From positions 1 to 45,274 of the IMG/VR virus record IMGVR_UViG_3300046499_000150: 45,274 nucleotides of DNA. One strand, 5' to 3'. A program made the translations under genes and the position numbers. The first letter of the stretch is position 1. The number at the start of each line of letters is the position of its first letter. Under the pieces are notes generated by a model. That model saw nothing but the letters and a program-made list of their open reading frames with translations. It searched no databases and was not told the DNA's origin. Shown here one piece after another: positions 15,921 to 21,692 of this stretch. Origin of the DNA: a virus.

Positions 15921-16166
15921 TTATTTTTCGGGTGCGACACTTTGTCGCACATCATTTCCGATCTCATCCATAGCACACAAGGCAATAGCAAACGCGCGGA
16001 AATCGTACTCTTTCCACACGTTGCGGTTGCCTTGAACTTGTACTGCATAGTTAAACGTGTTCAAGAGTGAACACATCGAGTGCAATCTTACCTCATCTTT
16101 CTCCCTTACAACACGAGCCACAACGTGACTCATTTCAACTTCAGGCTGTATAGGATTATCTGCCAT
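15921..16166 (-). CDS. Hypothetical small protein
   Basis: An 81-residue protein starting MADNPIQPEVEMSHVV after AAAACAGGA. It is mixed alpha/beta with two cysteines and a compact centre (LNTFNYAVQVQGNRNVWKEY). Near the C-terminus the gene contains an inverted repeat GTGCGACA/TGTCGCAC (15932-15950). Its leader carries the palindrome TGTGGCA-TTTG-TGCCACA (16185-16202) where other leftward genes carry the dispersed repeat. Function unknown. Confidence 0.7.
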   Translation of the reverse strand: MADNPIQPEVEMSHVVARVVREKDEVRLHSMCSLLNTFNYAVQVQGNRNVWKEYDFRAFAIALCAMDEIGNDVRQSVAPEK

Positions 16167-16184
16167 GCATTTATTCCTGTTTTG

Positions 16185-16202
16185 TGTGGCATTTGTGCCA
16201 CA
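16185..16202. repeat. Inverted repeat related to the iteron family
   Basis: TGTGGCA and TGCCACA around TTTG. It resembles the reverse complement of the iterons at 16394-16452 (GTTGC--AAATGTCACA pattern) and takes the place of the dispersed repeat in the leader of the 81-residue gene. Confidence 0.6.
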
Positions 16203-16339
16203 AGACAACGATCATAGGCTCATTTTCCTTCCTGTGTCAAGTGTTTTCTTTTGTGTGTGTCACACAAAACCATTTTCCTCCCTGTTTTCGACGCAACGAG
16301 ATCAAAGGTCCGAAAACATGGGCGATTTTGGGCGCAAAT

Positions 16340-16359
16340 CTGTGACATTTTTGTCACAG
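16340..16359. repeat. Palindrome CTGTGACA/TGTCACAG
   Basis: Perfect 8-base arms around four T residues. It is the leftmost element of the 16.34-16.59 kb cluster of palindromes and iterons and is probably a protein-binding site. The spacing (TGTGA-N8-TCACA) does not fit the CRP consensus, which has six central bases. Confidence 0.6.
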
Positions 16360-16393
16360 TGGCATAAATATCACGCTGTTTTCGGGTCACAGT

Positions 16394-16452
16394 GTTGCAA
16401 AAATGTCACACTCGAAGCGTTGCAGAAATGTCACTGTTGCCGAAATGTCACA
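16394..16452 (+). repeat. Three tandem iteron-like repeats
   Basis: Three 17-base units with the pattern GTTGC(A/C)(A/G)AAATGTCAC(A/T) start at 16394, 16419 and 16436. Two more exact-pattern copies lie in opposite orientation at 19083-19099 and 19225-19241, and looser ones at 16482-16498 and 16571-16587. Direct repeats of this size beside palindromes and an AT-rich tract are typical of initiator-binding sites at replication origins; here that is inference. Confidence 0.7.
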
Positions 16453-16510
16453 CTCCGGTGGTGTGACCCGACTGCAACAGGTGTGGCATTTGCGCCACTG
16501 TGGTATTTTC

Positions 16511-16536
16511 GCACCGTGGCTTTTGGGCCACGGTGC
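16511..16536. repeat. Hairpin GCACCGTGGC/GCCACGGTGC
   Basis: Perfect 10-bp arms with a six-base loop TTTTGG, inside the iteron cluster and outside any gene. No U-run follows on either strand, so it is not an obvious terminator. Confidence 0.65.
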
Positions 16537-16547
16537 GTGTCGTGGAG

Positions 16548-16575
16548 GCAACAGTGACAAATTTGTCACTGTTGC
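16548..16575. repeat. 28-bp perfect palindrome
   Basis: The half-site is GCAACAGTGACAAA followed at once by its exact reverse complement, with no spacer. Each half resembles an inverted iteron. A perfect 28-bp palindrome is very unlikely by chance and marks a strong dimer-binding site, a cruciform or an origin element. It ends eight bases before the stop of the secreted-protein gene at 16583. Confidence 0.8.
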
Positions 16576-16582
16576 TGATTTG

Positions 16583-16864
16583 TCACTGTGGCTGATTGAT
16601 CAACGTGTTCAATTCCGCCCCAATGCCAGTGTTTCGAAAGTGCCCGGCCTTCGTCACAGAGGGCCAGACCCCAGTCTTGCACGCGGTTTGCAACTTGGCG
16701 GAGAGTACCGCCTTGCTAGCGCAAACCGCCTTAGCGGAGGCCTCAAGGTCAGGAAAGTCACTGATTTCATACACAGTGACAGTGCGTGTCACTTCCTGCT
16801 TCGCAAAGCCTGAACCAGTCAGAAGCAGGAGGGCGATTGCAGTCAACTTCACAAGCTTGAACAT
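16583..16864 (-). CDS. Secreted or periplasmic small protein with signal peptide
   Basis: A 93-residue protein starting MFKLVKLTAIALLLLTGSGF, a classical signal peptide (two lysines, a leucine-rich core, an Ala-x-Ala-like GFA end at about residue 21). The mature part has two cysteines (AVCASKA and TACKTG) that could form a disulfide, and a WPSVTKAGHF segment. The ATG follows AAAACAGGA and a degenerate repeat copy (16882-16896). Exported early phage proteins often block superinfection or assist lysis; which of these applies cannot be told. Confidence 0.8.
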   Translation of the reverse strand: MFKLVKLTAIALLLLTGSGFAKQEVTRTVTVYEISDFPDLEASAKAVCASKAVLSAKLQTACKTGVWPSVTKAGHFRNTGIGAELNTLINQPQ

Positions 16865-16921
16865 GGTTTTTAGTCCTGTTTTGAGTGTCACACACAGGAA
16901 CCATTTCCTATGTGTGTCTTG

Positions 16922-16951
16922 CGGCACTTGCCTTGCTTCGCTCCCCTTGTG
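16922..16951 (+). repeat. 30-bp inverted repeat, left copy
   Basis: Matches 28 of 30 positions with the reverse complement of 17487-17516. The two copies flank a two-gene cassette (16961-17459). The right copy runs into a dispersed-repeat copy; the left copy is preceded by a decayed half of one (TGTGTGTCTTG at 16911). Confidence 0.8.
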
Positions 16952-16960
16952 AATGCATTC

Positions 16961-17221
16961 CTAGTCGCGAAGCTTCATATTGGACTTATTTTCCTCCAGG
17001 AACGTGAGAATTTGTTCCTTATGCTCTAGGAGGAAAATCCACGCCTCATAGTAAAGCGTAGTCGGATATCTTGAGCCCATGTAAACGGACATTCCGCCGG
17101 ACTGCCCGATTTTCATAGAAAACGGCCTAGATAGCGCCTTCGCTTTCAAGGCGGCGTTTTCCGTCCTAAGCCGCTCCAGTTCCATTTCCTGGTCGCGTTT
17201 GATATCTCGGAGAACTGCCAT
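16961..17221 (-). CDS. Hypothetical protein of a two-gene cassette
   Basis: An 86-residue protein starting MAVLRDIKRDQEMELER. The N-terminal 30 residues are a charged coiled coil (LERLRTENAALKAKAL), followed by a small globular part with aromatic residues (YPTTLYYEAWIFLLEHKEQIL). GGAGG lies upstream of the ATG at 17221, and the stop of its partner gene is one base away. Both genes lie between 30-bp inverted repeats, so they may have moved as a unit. Function unknown. Confidence 0.75.
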   Translation of the reverse strand: MAVLRDIKRDQEMELERLRTENAALKAKALSRPFSMKIGQSGGMSVYMGSRYPTTLYYEAWIFLLEHKEQILTFLEENKSNMKLRD

Positions 17222-17222
17222 G

Positions 17223-17459
17223 TTAGCCCTCCACCTTGAGCCACTGGCCGTCGGCCTGTTTCGCGTATTTCTGACCTAGGCCGGTTCCAGTCTGGCCTAT
17301 GCCATAGGTGCGCCAAGAACGTTCTGACATAAACGCCCACGGCCCTACGCTTGTTTTCCCATCATAGAACGTATCGTAAATGGGGAGGCCGAAATCATCA
17401 TTGGACGGAATGTAGCCTGTCCAATAACGACGATTTTCAACTTTGAGTTTAGTTGTCAT
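17223..17459 (-). CDS. Hypothetical protein, first gene of the two-gene cassette
   Basis: A 78-residue protein starting MTTKLKVENRRYWTGY. It is rich in aromatic residues and glycine (FYDGKTSVGPWAFMSERSW, then GIGQTGTGLGQKY), suggesting a compact beta fold. The ATG at 17459 follows AGGAAGG and a repeat copy at 17476-17490, whose central triplet faces the other way from most leftward copies. No family is recognised. Confidence 0.7.
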   Translation of the reverse strand: MTTKLKVENRRYWTGYIPSNDDFGLPIYDTFYDGKTSVGPWAFMSERSWRTYGIGQTGTGLGQKYAKQADGQWLKVEG

Positions 17460-17486
17460 GCTAGGTTTTCCTTCCTGTGTGAGACA

Positions 17487-17516
17487 CACAAGGGGAGCAA
17501 AGCAAGACAAGTGCCG
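17487..17516 (-). repeat. 30-bp inverted repeat, right copy
   Basis: Reverse-complement partner of 16922-16951 (28 of 30 matches). It lies just upstream of the first cassette gene, so it would be in the 5' leader of that transcript while the left copy is downstream of its end. The RNA between them could fold back into a long stem. Confidence 0.8.
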
Positions 17517-18519
17517 ATTATGGGGTTCTCGTATTCCCCAAGGGGGTTCGCGTCGCTAGGGCTCTCCAGCCCATCATTGCCTTGCGCGAACCGCTTTCAA
17601 AGAACTCTAGCGGGGACCAGTCGCACCTCAAGAGTGGCCACGGAGGGCCGGGGAGGGCTTGGAACTCAGTCGCTAGCAACACGATCAACCTAGCACCTCC
17701 CCAGCGCGTGTCAAGCGGCAATTTGTCGCACCCCAATCCTAGGCTAATTTGCCTAAAAACCCCCCTGCGACAATATGTCACACCCTTTATGCTCACATTC
17801 GCGTGATTATGCATTTTTGTGTATTGACACGTTTCCTGGGGTTTTAAGGCCCGTGGGCGCGTTTTGCGCTTCCCGTGGATGATTGCACCTAGAATGGAAA
17901 ATAACGCGCCGCCGGGCATTTCTGTGGGTCGTGTTAAGTCGTTGATTTTGCTCAGGAATTTCTGTCAAATCACAAGTTCGTGAGCGCCGTTTAGGCGCGG
18001 GTCAAAATTCCTGTCAAGGCCTAATCCGGCAATTCACAACTTTTTACGTGCGGCATTTTGTCACATCTTGTGTGCGACACACAGGTATTGATTCCTACAG
18101 GTCGCGGACGCAAATCCTAGGACTGATCTCCGCCATGTGTGGGATTTCCGTCCTACGAATATATGCATTCTGTCCTAGGATTAAAATCCGCAATATCGCG
18201 ATTTCATGATTTCGTGATATCACGATTTCACAAGGATCAAAATCCTAATTTTACCGTGTTAACAGAGTTAGGAAAACAAACCCCCTCTAACCCATTGAAA
18301 TCATTGAGCTTTTAGCCGCGTAGGACGATAGTCCTACCCCCCGTACCCCGGCCCATTTCCAAAGTCCGGGGAAAGCGATCCTAGGACTAAATTCCGGGCG
18401 AACGAAGTGAGGTCACACGTGGGCGTAAACGCCAAAACATAAACAACGACTTGTGTGTGCGCGAGCGCGCTTGTGTGTCTCACACGATAAATTATTGTGC
18501 ATAATTGAAAAAATAGTGC
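17517..18519. other. Long non-coding regulatory region between the two transcription arms
   Basis: About 1 kb without a convincing gene. It holds repeat copies at 18069-18083 and 18472-18486; four copies of an ATCCTAGG-type palindrome (17735, 18113, 18172 and 18377 regions), two of them continued by A-C-T-(A/G)-A; a hairpin GTAGGAC/GTCCTAC near 18320; two imperfect direct repeats AATT(T/C)CTGTCAA (17958 and 18007); and a short tandem of GATTTC/GATATC units (18200-18230). I could not find a convincing leftward promoter here, although one must feed the genes at 15.9-17.5 kb. Origin and operator functions are plausible. Confidence 0.6.
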
Positions 18520-18548
18520 TTGACAACCGCGCCTGACGGCGGTATAAT
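18520..18548 (+). promoter_or_regulatory. Perfect-consensus sigma70 promoter, rightward (P1)
   Basis: TTGACA (18520-18525), exactly 17 bases, then TATAAT (18543-18548). The 11 bases before the -35 are shared with the leftward promoter at 14600. A repeat copy ends 34 bases upstream. It should be read strongly by host RNA polymerase from the start of infection and makes the transcript for the 65-residue leader gene. Confidence 0.93.
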
Positions 18549-18574
18549 GGACTACAAGATGGGCAAAACGGCAA

Positions 18575-18636
18575 TGGGCCGGCCCATATAGTCGCGACCG
18601 GTGCGAGAGGCAGGGGCCAGGGATTCGTCCTTGGCC
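18575..18636 (+). promoter_or_regulatory. Structured 5' leader of the first rightward gene
   Basis: A 14-base perfect palindrome (ATGGGCCGGCCCAT, 18575-18588) is followed by a stem GGCCAGGGA/TCCTTGGCC (18615-18636) closed by a TTCG loop with one G-U pair. The stem ends 10 bases before the GGAGG of the next gene. UUCG loops make very stable RNA hairpins, so the leader probably protects the RNA or controls ribosome entry. Confidence 0.65.
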
Positions 18637-18659
18637 TTTACCTTGTGGAGGTATTCCCT

Positions 18660-18857
18660 ATGAAAAAATCTGTTGCTGTGAAGCCGCGTGAATATATGAC
18701 GCCTAACGTCGCGGACCTACTCGACAAGTGGAATAGCCGACATCGCGTAGATCGTGAGGTTATGGGAGCGATTGAACTCGCTTACATGCGTGGTGAGAGC
18801 AGCGGGTACATAGAAGGTTTTAAGGATGGAAAGCGGCGGAGTAAACGCCGCGTGTGA
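18660..18857 (+). CDS. Small basic protein, first gene of the rightward arm
   Basis: A 65-residue protein starting MKKSVAVKPREYMTPN; GGAGG lies eight bases upstream. It has a helical centre (VADLLDKWNSRHRVDREVMG) and a very basic tail (KDGKRRSKRRV), so it may bind nucleic acid. It is the only gene directly behind promoter P1. The stop TGA lies inside a dispersed-repeat copy (18851-18865). It is a candidate early regulator, perhaps of the repeats themselves; that is inference from position and charge only. Confidence 0.8.
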   Translation: MKKSVAVKPREYMTPNVADLLDKWNSRHRVDREVMGAIELAYMRGESSGYIEGFKDGKRRSKRRV

Positions 18858-18865
18858 GACACACA

Positions 18866-19082
18866 TGAACAAACTACATATATATGTGATGGGTGTGTAT
18901 CTATGTGTATACTATATATACTATATACTTAATATATATATACATAAATACTATACATATACACTATACATAATATATCTATACATAGTATACTATACTA
19001 TACTATACTTAGTATTATATACATGAAAAACCGCAAAACACGTTCATAATGCAAATCGCGCATTACGGCATGAAAATGCAGG
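18866..19082. other. Extremely AT-rich tract, possible DNA-unwinding element
   Basis: From about 18875 to 19025 the sequence is almost only A and T, built of TATA, ATAC and CTATA units, in sharp contrast to its neighbours. It encodes nothing convincing. Between 16.4 and 19.2 kb it is flanked by iterons facing each other. A duplex this weak is what a replication origin needs for strand opening; it could also carry weak promoters on both strands. Confidence 0.65.
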
Positions 19083-19241
19083 TGTGGCATTTTTGCAACA
19101 CTACAATACGCCCGTCATCAATAACAACAACACAATAATAACCGCATTACAGGCGGCGATGACACCCGCCCATAACACATACCGCCCTATGCGACGGAAC
19201 ATCGGGAGACCGAAGTTATCTGAGTGTGACATTTATGCAAC
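19083..19241 (-). repeat. Two iteron copies in reverse orientation
   Basis: 19083-19099 and 19225-19241 match the reverse complement of the 16394-16452 iterons (TGTG(G/A)CATTTNTGCAAC). They lie just right of the AT-rich tract and about 126 bases apart, with no convincing gene between them. Confidence 0.65.
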
Positions 19242-19310
19242 ACCTCCATACACACAAGTCGAATAGTTGATTTTGACGAAAATCAGATAAAGAACGAAAG
19301 GAGAACAAAC

Positions 19311-19451
19311 GTGGCCGAGGGGGGGCATGAGAAGGATTGGGATGTATACTTTGGGCGGTTTAGATCAGGAGATACGATGTGGGCCACGTGTGTGAAACAC
19401 ACATGGATTAAGAGTGCGGGAGCACTCGGGGGTTCATCGAAGATTGGATGA
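19311..19451 (+). CDS. Small 46-residue protein (possible)
   Basis: A GTG start preceded by AAAGGAG at seven bases opens a short frame beginning AEGGHEKDWDVYFGRFR after the initiator. A dispersed-repeat copy (19389-19403) lies in frame and encodes TCVKHT. It ends in GALGGSSKIG. It lies between promoters P1 and P2. The strong ribosome site is the main support; the length is short and no family is known. Confidence 0.5.
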   Translation: MAEGGHEKDWDVYFGRFRSGDTMWATCVKHTWIKSAGALGGSSKIG

Positions 19452-19557
19452 AGCATCCAGAGTATCACACTTTTTTTAGTTTGTCAAGCGGTATTTTCTC
19501 AATGTTCTGGGTTTGTTCCAACTATTTGACTTGTGTGAAACACACGGAAAATAATCC
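19452..19557. other. Short non-coding stretch before promoter P2
   Basis: It contains a T7 run (19471-19477) some 14 bases after a weak GGATG/CATCC stem (19446-19458), which could end the transcript from P1, and a repeat copy at 19532-19546 that ends 11 bases before the -35 of P2, the classic position for a bound regulator. Confidence 0.45.
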
Positions 19558-19586
19558 TTGACATGATAATTCACTTATAGTATAAT
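19558..19586 (+). promoter_or_regulatory. Perfect-consensus sigma70 promoter, rightward (P2)
   Basis: TTGACA (19558-19563), 17 bases, TATAAT (19581-19586). Dispersed-repeat copies bracket it: one ends 11 bases upstream of the -35 and one (19622-19636) starts about 30 bases after the expected start of transcription. This is the promoter nearest to the packaging and structural genes. Confidence 0.93.
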
Positions 19587-19665
19587 ATTGTACGTGGGAC
19601 TCACAGATTAGTCATGCACTCTGTGTGTCACACACATGATCGAGCGTCAGGGTTCGATCGTGATC

Positions 19666-19706
19666 TAGGCCGGGGTGGTAGTTTTCCTGTCTATCATCCC
19701 GGCCTA
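19666..19706 (+). promoter_or_regulatory. Long leader hairpin before the 125-residue gene
   Basis: A 16-bp stem (19666-19681 with 19691-19706) containing two G-U pairs closes a nine-base loop and ends 9 bases before GGAGG. It is followed by CCCATTTTT, so it could act as an attenuator or as a protective 5' hairpin. It parallels the TTCG hairpin before the 18660 gene. Confidence 0.65.
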
Positions 19707-19725
19707 CCCATTTTTGGAGGGTGAA

Positions 19726-20103
19726 ATGCGATCTAGTGCAGTAGTAAAAGGCGGAATGCACGCGAACTACGGTCCTACCCTCGACACGATTGGGCCATAT
19801 ATCACAGATAATTGGACCCGTCGAATAGCGCAATCACTCAGCAACAAGGGCGAATTTGCACTGAGATCGGTTCTCGACACGGTTCTAGGAGCTGCGCCCG
19901 GTACACTTGCGTCGTACTGGTACGCGGAAATCGGGGCGAGCCCAGAACTTGGCGGTGTGCGCCCAATCGTGCAGACGTATGTGGTCAACCGCAACACAGT
20001 AGCCCAAGACGTACAAGACATCCGTAATGCGTTCACGATGGCGAAGAACTCGAATGCAACGCAGGCCCAAAACCTGGATATGAACCCTCTCGGCACTCGG
20101 TAA
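19726..20103 (+). CDS. Hypothetical 125-residue protein
   Basis: Starts MRSSAVVKGGMHANYG with GGAGG five bases upstream. Helices (RIAQSLSNKGEFALRSVLDTVLG) are followed by a glycine/alanine-rich part and NRNTVAQDVQDIRNAF. It is the first gene behind P2 and is followed by a terminator, so it may be made in excess over the downstream genes. It lies upstream of the packaging genes, and a virion or assembly role is possible. No family is recognised. Confidence 0.78.
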   Translation: MRSSAVVKGGMHANYGPTLDTIGPYITDNWTRRIAQSLSNKGEFALRSVLDTVLGAAPGTLASYWYAEIGASPELGGVRPIVQTYVVNRNTVAQDVQDIRNAFTMAKNSNATQAQNLDMNPLGTR

Positions 20104-20117
20104 TCCTCCCCAAACTC

Positions 20118-20148
20118 GGCGTTGTGTGTGACACACAGCGCCTTTTTT
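20118..20148 (+). terminator. Rho-independent terminator made from a dispersed repeat
   Basis: Stem GGCGTTGTGTG/CACACAGCGCC (one T-G pair) with loop TGA, then six T residues (20143-20148). The repeat core is 20123-20137. With the terminator at 3275 this shows that the repeat can serve as a terminator stem. Confidence 0.85.
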
Positions 20149-20172
20149 GCAACCTGAAACTGGAGAAATCCC

Positions 20173-20532
20173 ATGAAAGGCGCACTTAGTTCGAAGCCGA
20201 ACTACCAGTTCAATGCCGAAGGCAACCTCGTGAAAGCCGCGGAGGATGAGCCTGATGAGGTCACGTTTCTCAGAGAATCTATTGTCCTCTTCGTTGAAGG
20301 TCAGTCAGGCAACCATCCTGCCGACGTTGCAGCAAGCAATGCTCCAGCGGACGTCATTCCGGAGGCGGCGTTAGACGTAAAGGGGACGAGGAGAGTGCTC
20401 TCGGAAAGCGAGCTTGAAGAGCAGCCAGGTTATGGTCGGCCCCTCGGCGATGATGAAACGTACCACGGCCACGAAGTGGCCACCGATGATGGGATGCCGT
20501 CAACGAAGCGTGGTCGCAAATCTAAGTGGTGA
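20173..20532 (+). CDS. Hypothetical acidic protein
   Basis: A 119-residue protein starting MKGALSSKPNYQFNAEG. It has a glutamate/aspartate-rich body, low-complexity alanine stretches (HPADVAASNAPADVIPEAA), and a basic end (KRGRKSKW). It is probably partly disordered. GGAG lies about eight bases before the ATG. Its stop TGA is part of the hairpin that shows the next gene's GTG in its loop. Function unknown. Confidence 0.72.
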   Translation: MKGALSSKPNYQFNAEGNLVKAAEDEPDEVTFLRESIVLFVEGQSGNHPADVAASNAPADVIPEAALDVKGTRRVLSESELEEQPGYGRPLGDDETYHGHEVATDDGMPSTKRGRKSKW

Positions 20533-20550
20533 TTTTGCGTGAGCAAAATC
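20531..20550 (+). promoter_or_regulatory. Hairpin with the terminase small subunit start codon in its loop
   Basis: Arms GATTTTGC (20531-20538) and GCAAAATC (20543-20550) around GTGA; the GTG start of the next gene is in the loop and the preceding stop TGA opens the left arm. No good Shine-Dalgarno sequence precedes the GTG. This points to translational coupling or to initiation controlled by structure. Confidence 0.65.
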
Positions 20551-21240
20551 TATAAACCTCGTATCAAGCGGGCACAGGCCTCCCCAACCACGCAGCCTGT
20601 CCCTGTGCTTGCTCGAGTAGGCGACCCGTTCATCGCACCGGACGGGTCGCTTATCGCGCCCAGTTATCCTGAGGATTACTTTCCCAGGGTAAAAGAAGAG
20701 ACTAAAGTCAATCCAGTGACGTTCCGGGCGAAACGCCGACGGAACATGAATGAGTTGCCTGGGCAAGCCAATATCATGAACGCAGTGGGTGCGGTCATGT
20801 TGTACACATTTTTCGGGGTTGGTGATCGTGAGATTGCCATAGCGTTAAAGTGTTCCTCTCAGGATATAGAGGAAATTCGTGCTCACACGGCATATGCTGA
20901 GTACCTTGAACTCATTGGCTCGGAGATCATTTCTGCCGAGAGTGAGAACATTACTCATCGCATTGCTGCTTATGCTCACGGTGCTCTCGATACAGTCGCA
21001 CACGTTTCTAGGAACGGCAAATCCGAGACGAATCGATTGCGTGCCTCAATTGATATCATGGATCGGGGCGGATTTAACCCCAAAATGGTGGCTGAGAAAC
21101 AGGTCTCACTTAAAAACGTGCTCCGTATCCAAGTACTCGATGAGTATGGCCAGGGTAAGAGCATGAATATCGAGATCAACACTGAAACAGGAGAGCCCAA
21201 TGGCGATAGTACCGAACCTGGCGCGTCCGGGACAGGTTGA
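20539..21240 (+). CDS. Terminase small subunit-like protein
   Basis: A 233-residue protein with GTG start, beginning SKIYKPRIKRAQ. The N-terminus is basic and proline-rich. Residues about 90-115 (FFGVGDREIAIALKCSSQDI) form a helix-turn-helix like those in phage small terminases, followed by a long helical region (YLELIGSEIISAESENITHR) that would oligomerise, and ASIDIMDRGGFNPK near 175. The C-terminal tail is acidic. It lies three genes before the large terminase, the usual place. Likely role: recognition of phage DNA for packaging. The family is inferred from pattern and position. Confidence 0.7.
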   Translation: MSKIYKPRIKRAQASPTTQPVPVLARVGDPFIAPDGSLIAPSYPEDYFPRVKEETKVNPVTFRAKRRRNMNELPGQANIMNAVGAVMLYTFFGVGDREIAIALKCSSQDIEEIRAHTAYAEYLELIGSEIISAESENITHRIAAYAHGALDTVAHVSRNGKSETNRLRASIDIMDRGGFNPKMVAEKQVSLKNVLRIQVLDEYGQGKSMNIEINTETGEPNGDSTEPGASGTG

Positions 21241-21418
21241 CGGTTCGTACATCGCGCCGAACCGGAAGGTAGCGGCGTTAGGAGTGCCGCTGTACGCTGG
21301 CGAGGTTGTGATCAACCTTGCCGACTTAAAAACTTACGTGGCGGTGCCGCCGGTAAGCCAGGGGGGACTTGCTGCTACAGACTGGGTTCTGTATGGCTAT
21401 GGTATTGGCCTCAACTAG
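21200..21418 (+). CDS. Hypothetical small beta-rich protein
   Basis: A 72-residue protein starting MAIVPNLARPGQVDG with AGGAG upstream. It overlaps the end of the terminase small subunit gene by 41 bases. Short strands (EVVINLADLKTYVAV) and TDWVLYGYGIGLN at the end suggest a small beta protein, perhaps a virion decoration or assembly factor. No family is recognised. Confidence 0.72.
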   Translation: MAIVPNLARPGQVDGSYIAPNRKVAALGVPLYAGEVVINLADLKTYVAVPPVSQGGLAATDWVLYGYGIGLN

Positions 21419-21429
21419 GGAGAAGGACG

Positions 21430-21675
21430 ATGGTTACGGGCAGCTTAGGTGCGAGTCGAGTGCGCGAGAGCTTCAATCCAAGTGGTGATAGCCTGATCGA
21501 TAAGATCAAGCGGCACACAGCGGATTTGATCGATCTTTGCAACGATCAAATGCTGAAAGATACATGCAAAGACACGACTGGCACTAGCGAAATCATTCGT
21601 CTTTACTCGTTAGCGATGACCCACTACGAAGACGCTGCCATGTGGGCAGTGAAGGCAGCGACCACTCCAAAGTAG
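21430..21675 (+). CDS. Acb2/Tad1-like helical hairpin protein (possible anti-CBASS/anti-Thoeris sponge)
   Basis: An 81-residue protein. The pattern FNPSGDSLIDKIKRHTADLI, then a linker, then LYSLAMTHYEDAAMWAVKAAT matches my recollection of the small phage proteins now grouped as Acb2/Tad1 hairpin-domain (DUF7681-type) proteins. Characterised members bind cyclic oligonucleotide or gcADPR signals and so blunt bacterial CBASS or Thoeris defence. The key visible points are the paired helices and the E-AAMWAVKA end. It stands between small unknown genes and the terminase, a frequent place for such proteins. The assignment is from motif memory, not a search. Confidence 0.5.
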   Translation: MVTGSLGASRVRESFNPSGDSLIDKIKRHTADLIDLCNDQMLKDTCKDTTGTSEIIRLYSLAMTHYEDAAMWAVKAATTPK

Positions 21676-21692
21676 TTGTGTGAGACACACAC

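Larger units (their letters stand above)
3280..17490. repeat. Dispersed 15-base inverted repeat, copies in the leftward arm
   Basis: Pattern TGTGTG-NNN-CACACA, at most two or three mismatches. Copies: 3280-3294, 5223-5237, 6151-6165, 7883-7897, 8776-8790, 10936-10950, 11306-11320, 12744-12758, 13286-13300, 14261-14275, 14516-14530, 14861-14875, 15902-15916, 16252-16266, 16882-16896, 17476-17490. Read on the coding strand the centre is AGA at seven, TGA at four, ACA at two; exceptions are 7883 and 17476 (AGA on the plus strand), while 3280 is between the arms. Those at 5223, 6151, 10936, 11306, 12744, 13286 and 14261 are inside coding sequence. Confidence 0.9.

Noticed and set aside
16340-16359. 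CRP-binding site
   Set aside because: The half-sites TGTGA/TCACA are there but separated by eight bases rather than six, and the site belongs to a local cluster of iteron-like elements.
16911-16925. A further copy of the dispersed repeat
   Set aside because: Only TGTGTGTCT remains and the sequence then runs into the 30-bp inverted repeat; it is at most a remnant.
17517-17700. A tRNA or other structured RNA in this GC-rich stretch
   Set aside because: Pieces such as GGTTCGCGC recall a T-arm, but I could not build an acceptor stem and anticodon arm at the required distances on either strand.
17518-17919. Leftward 133-residue open frame
   Set aside because: It has no convincing ribosome site, poor protein character, spans repeat and palindrome elements, and overlaps one of the 30-bp inverted repeats.
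19084-19266. Rightward 60-residue frame starting at a GTG
   Set aside because: It begins inside an iteron copy, ends with another iteron, has no ribosome site, and reads as low-complexity Asn/Thr followed by an unrelated tail.
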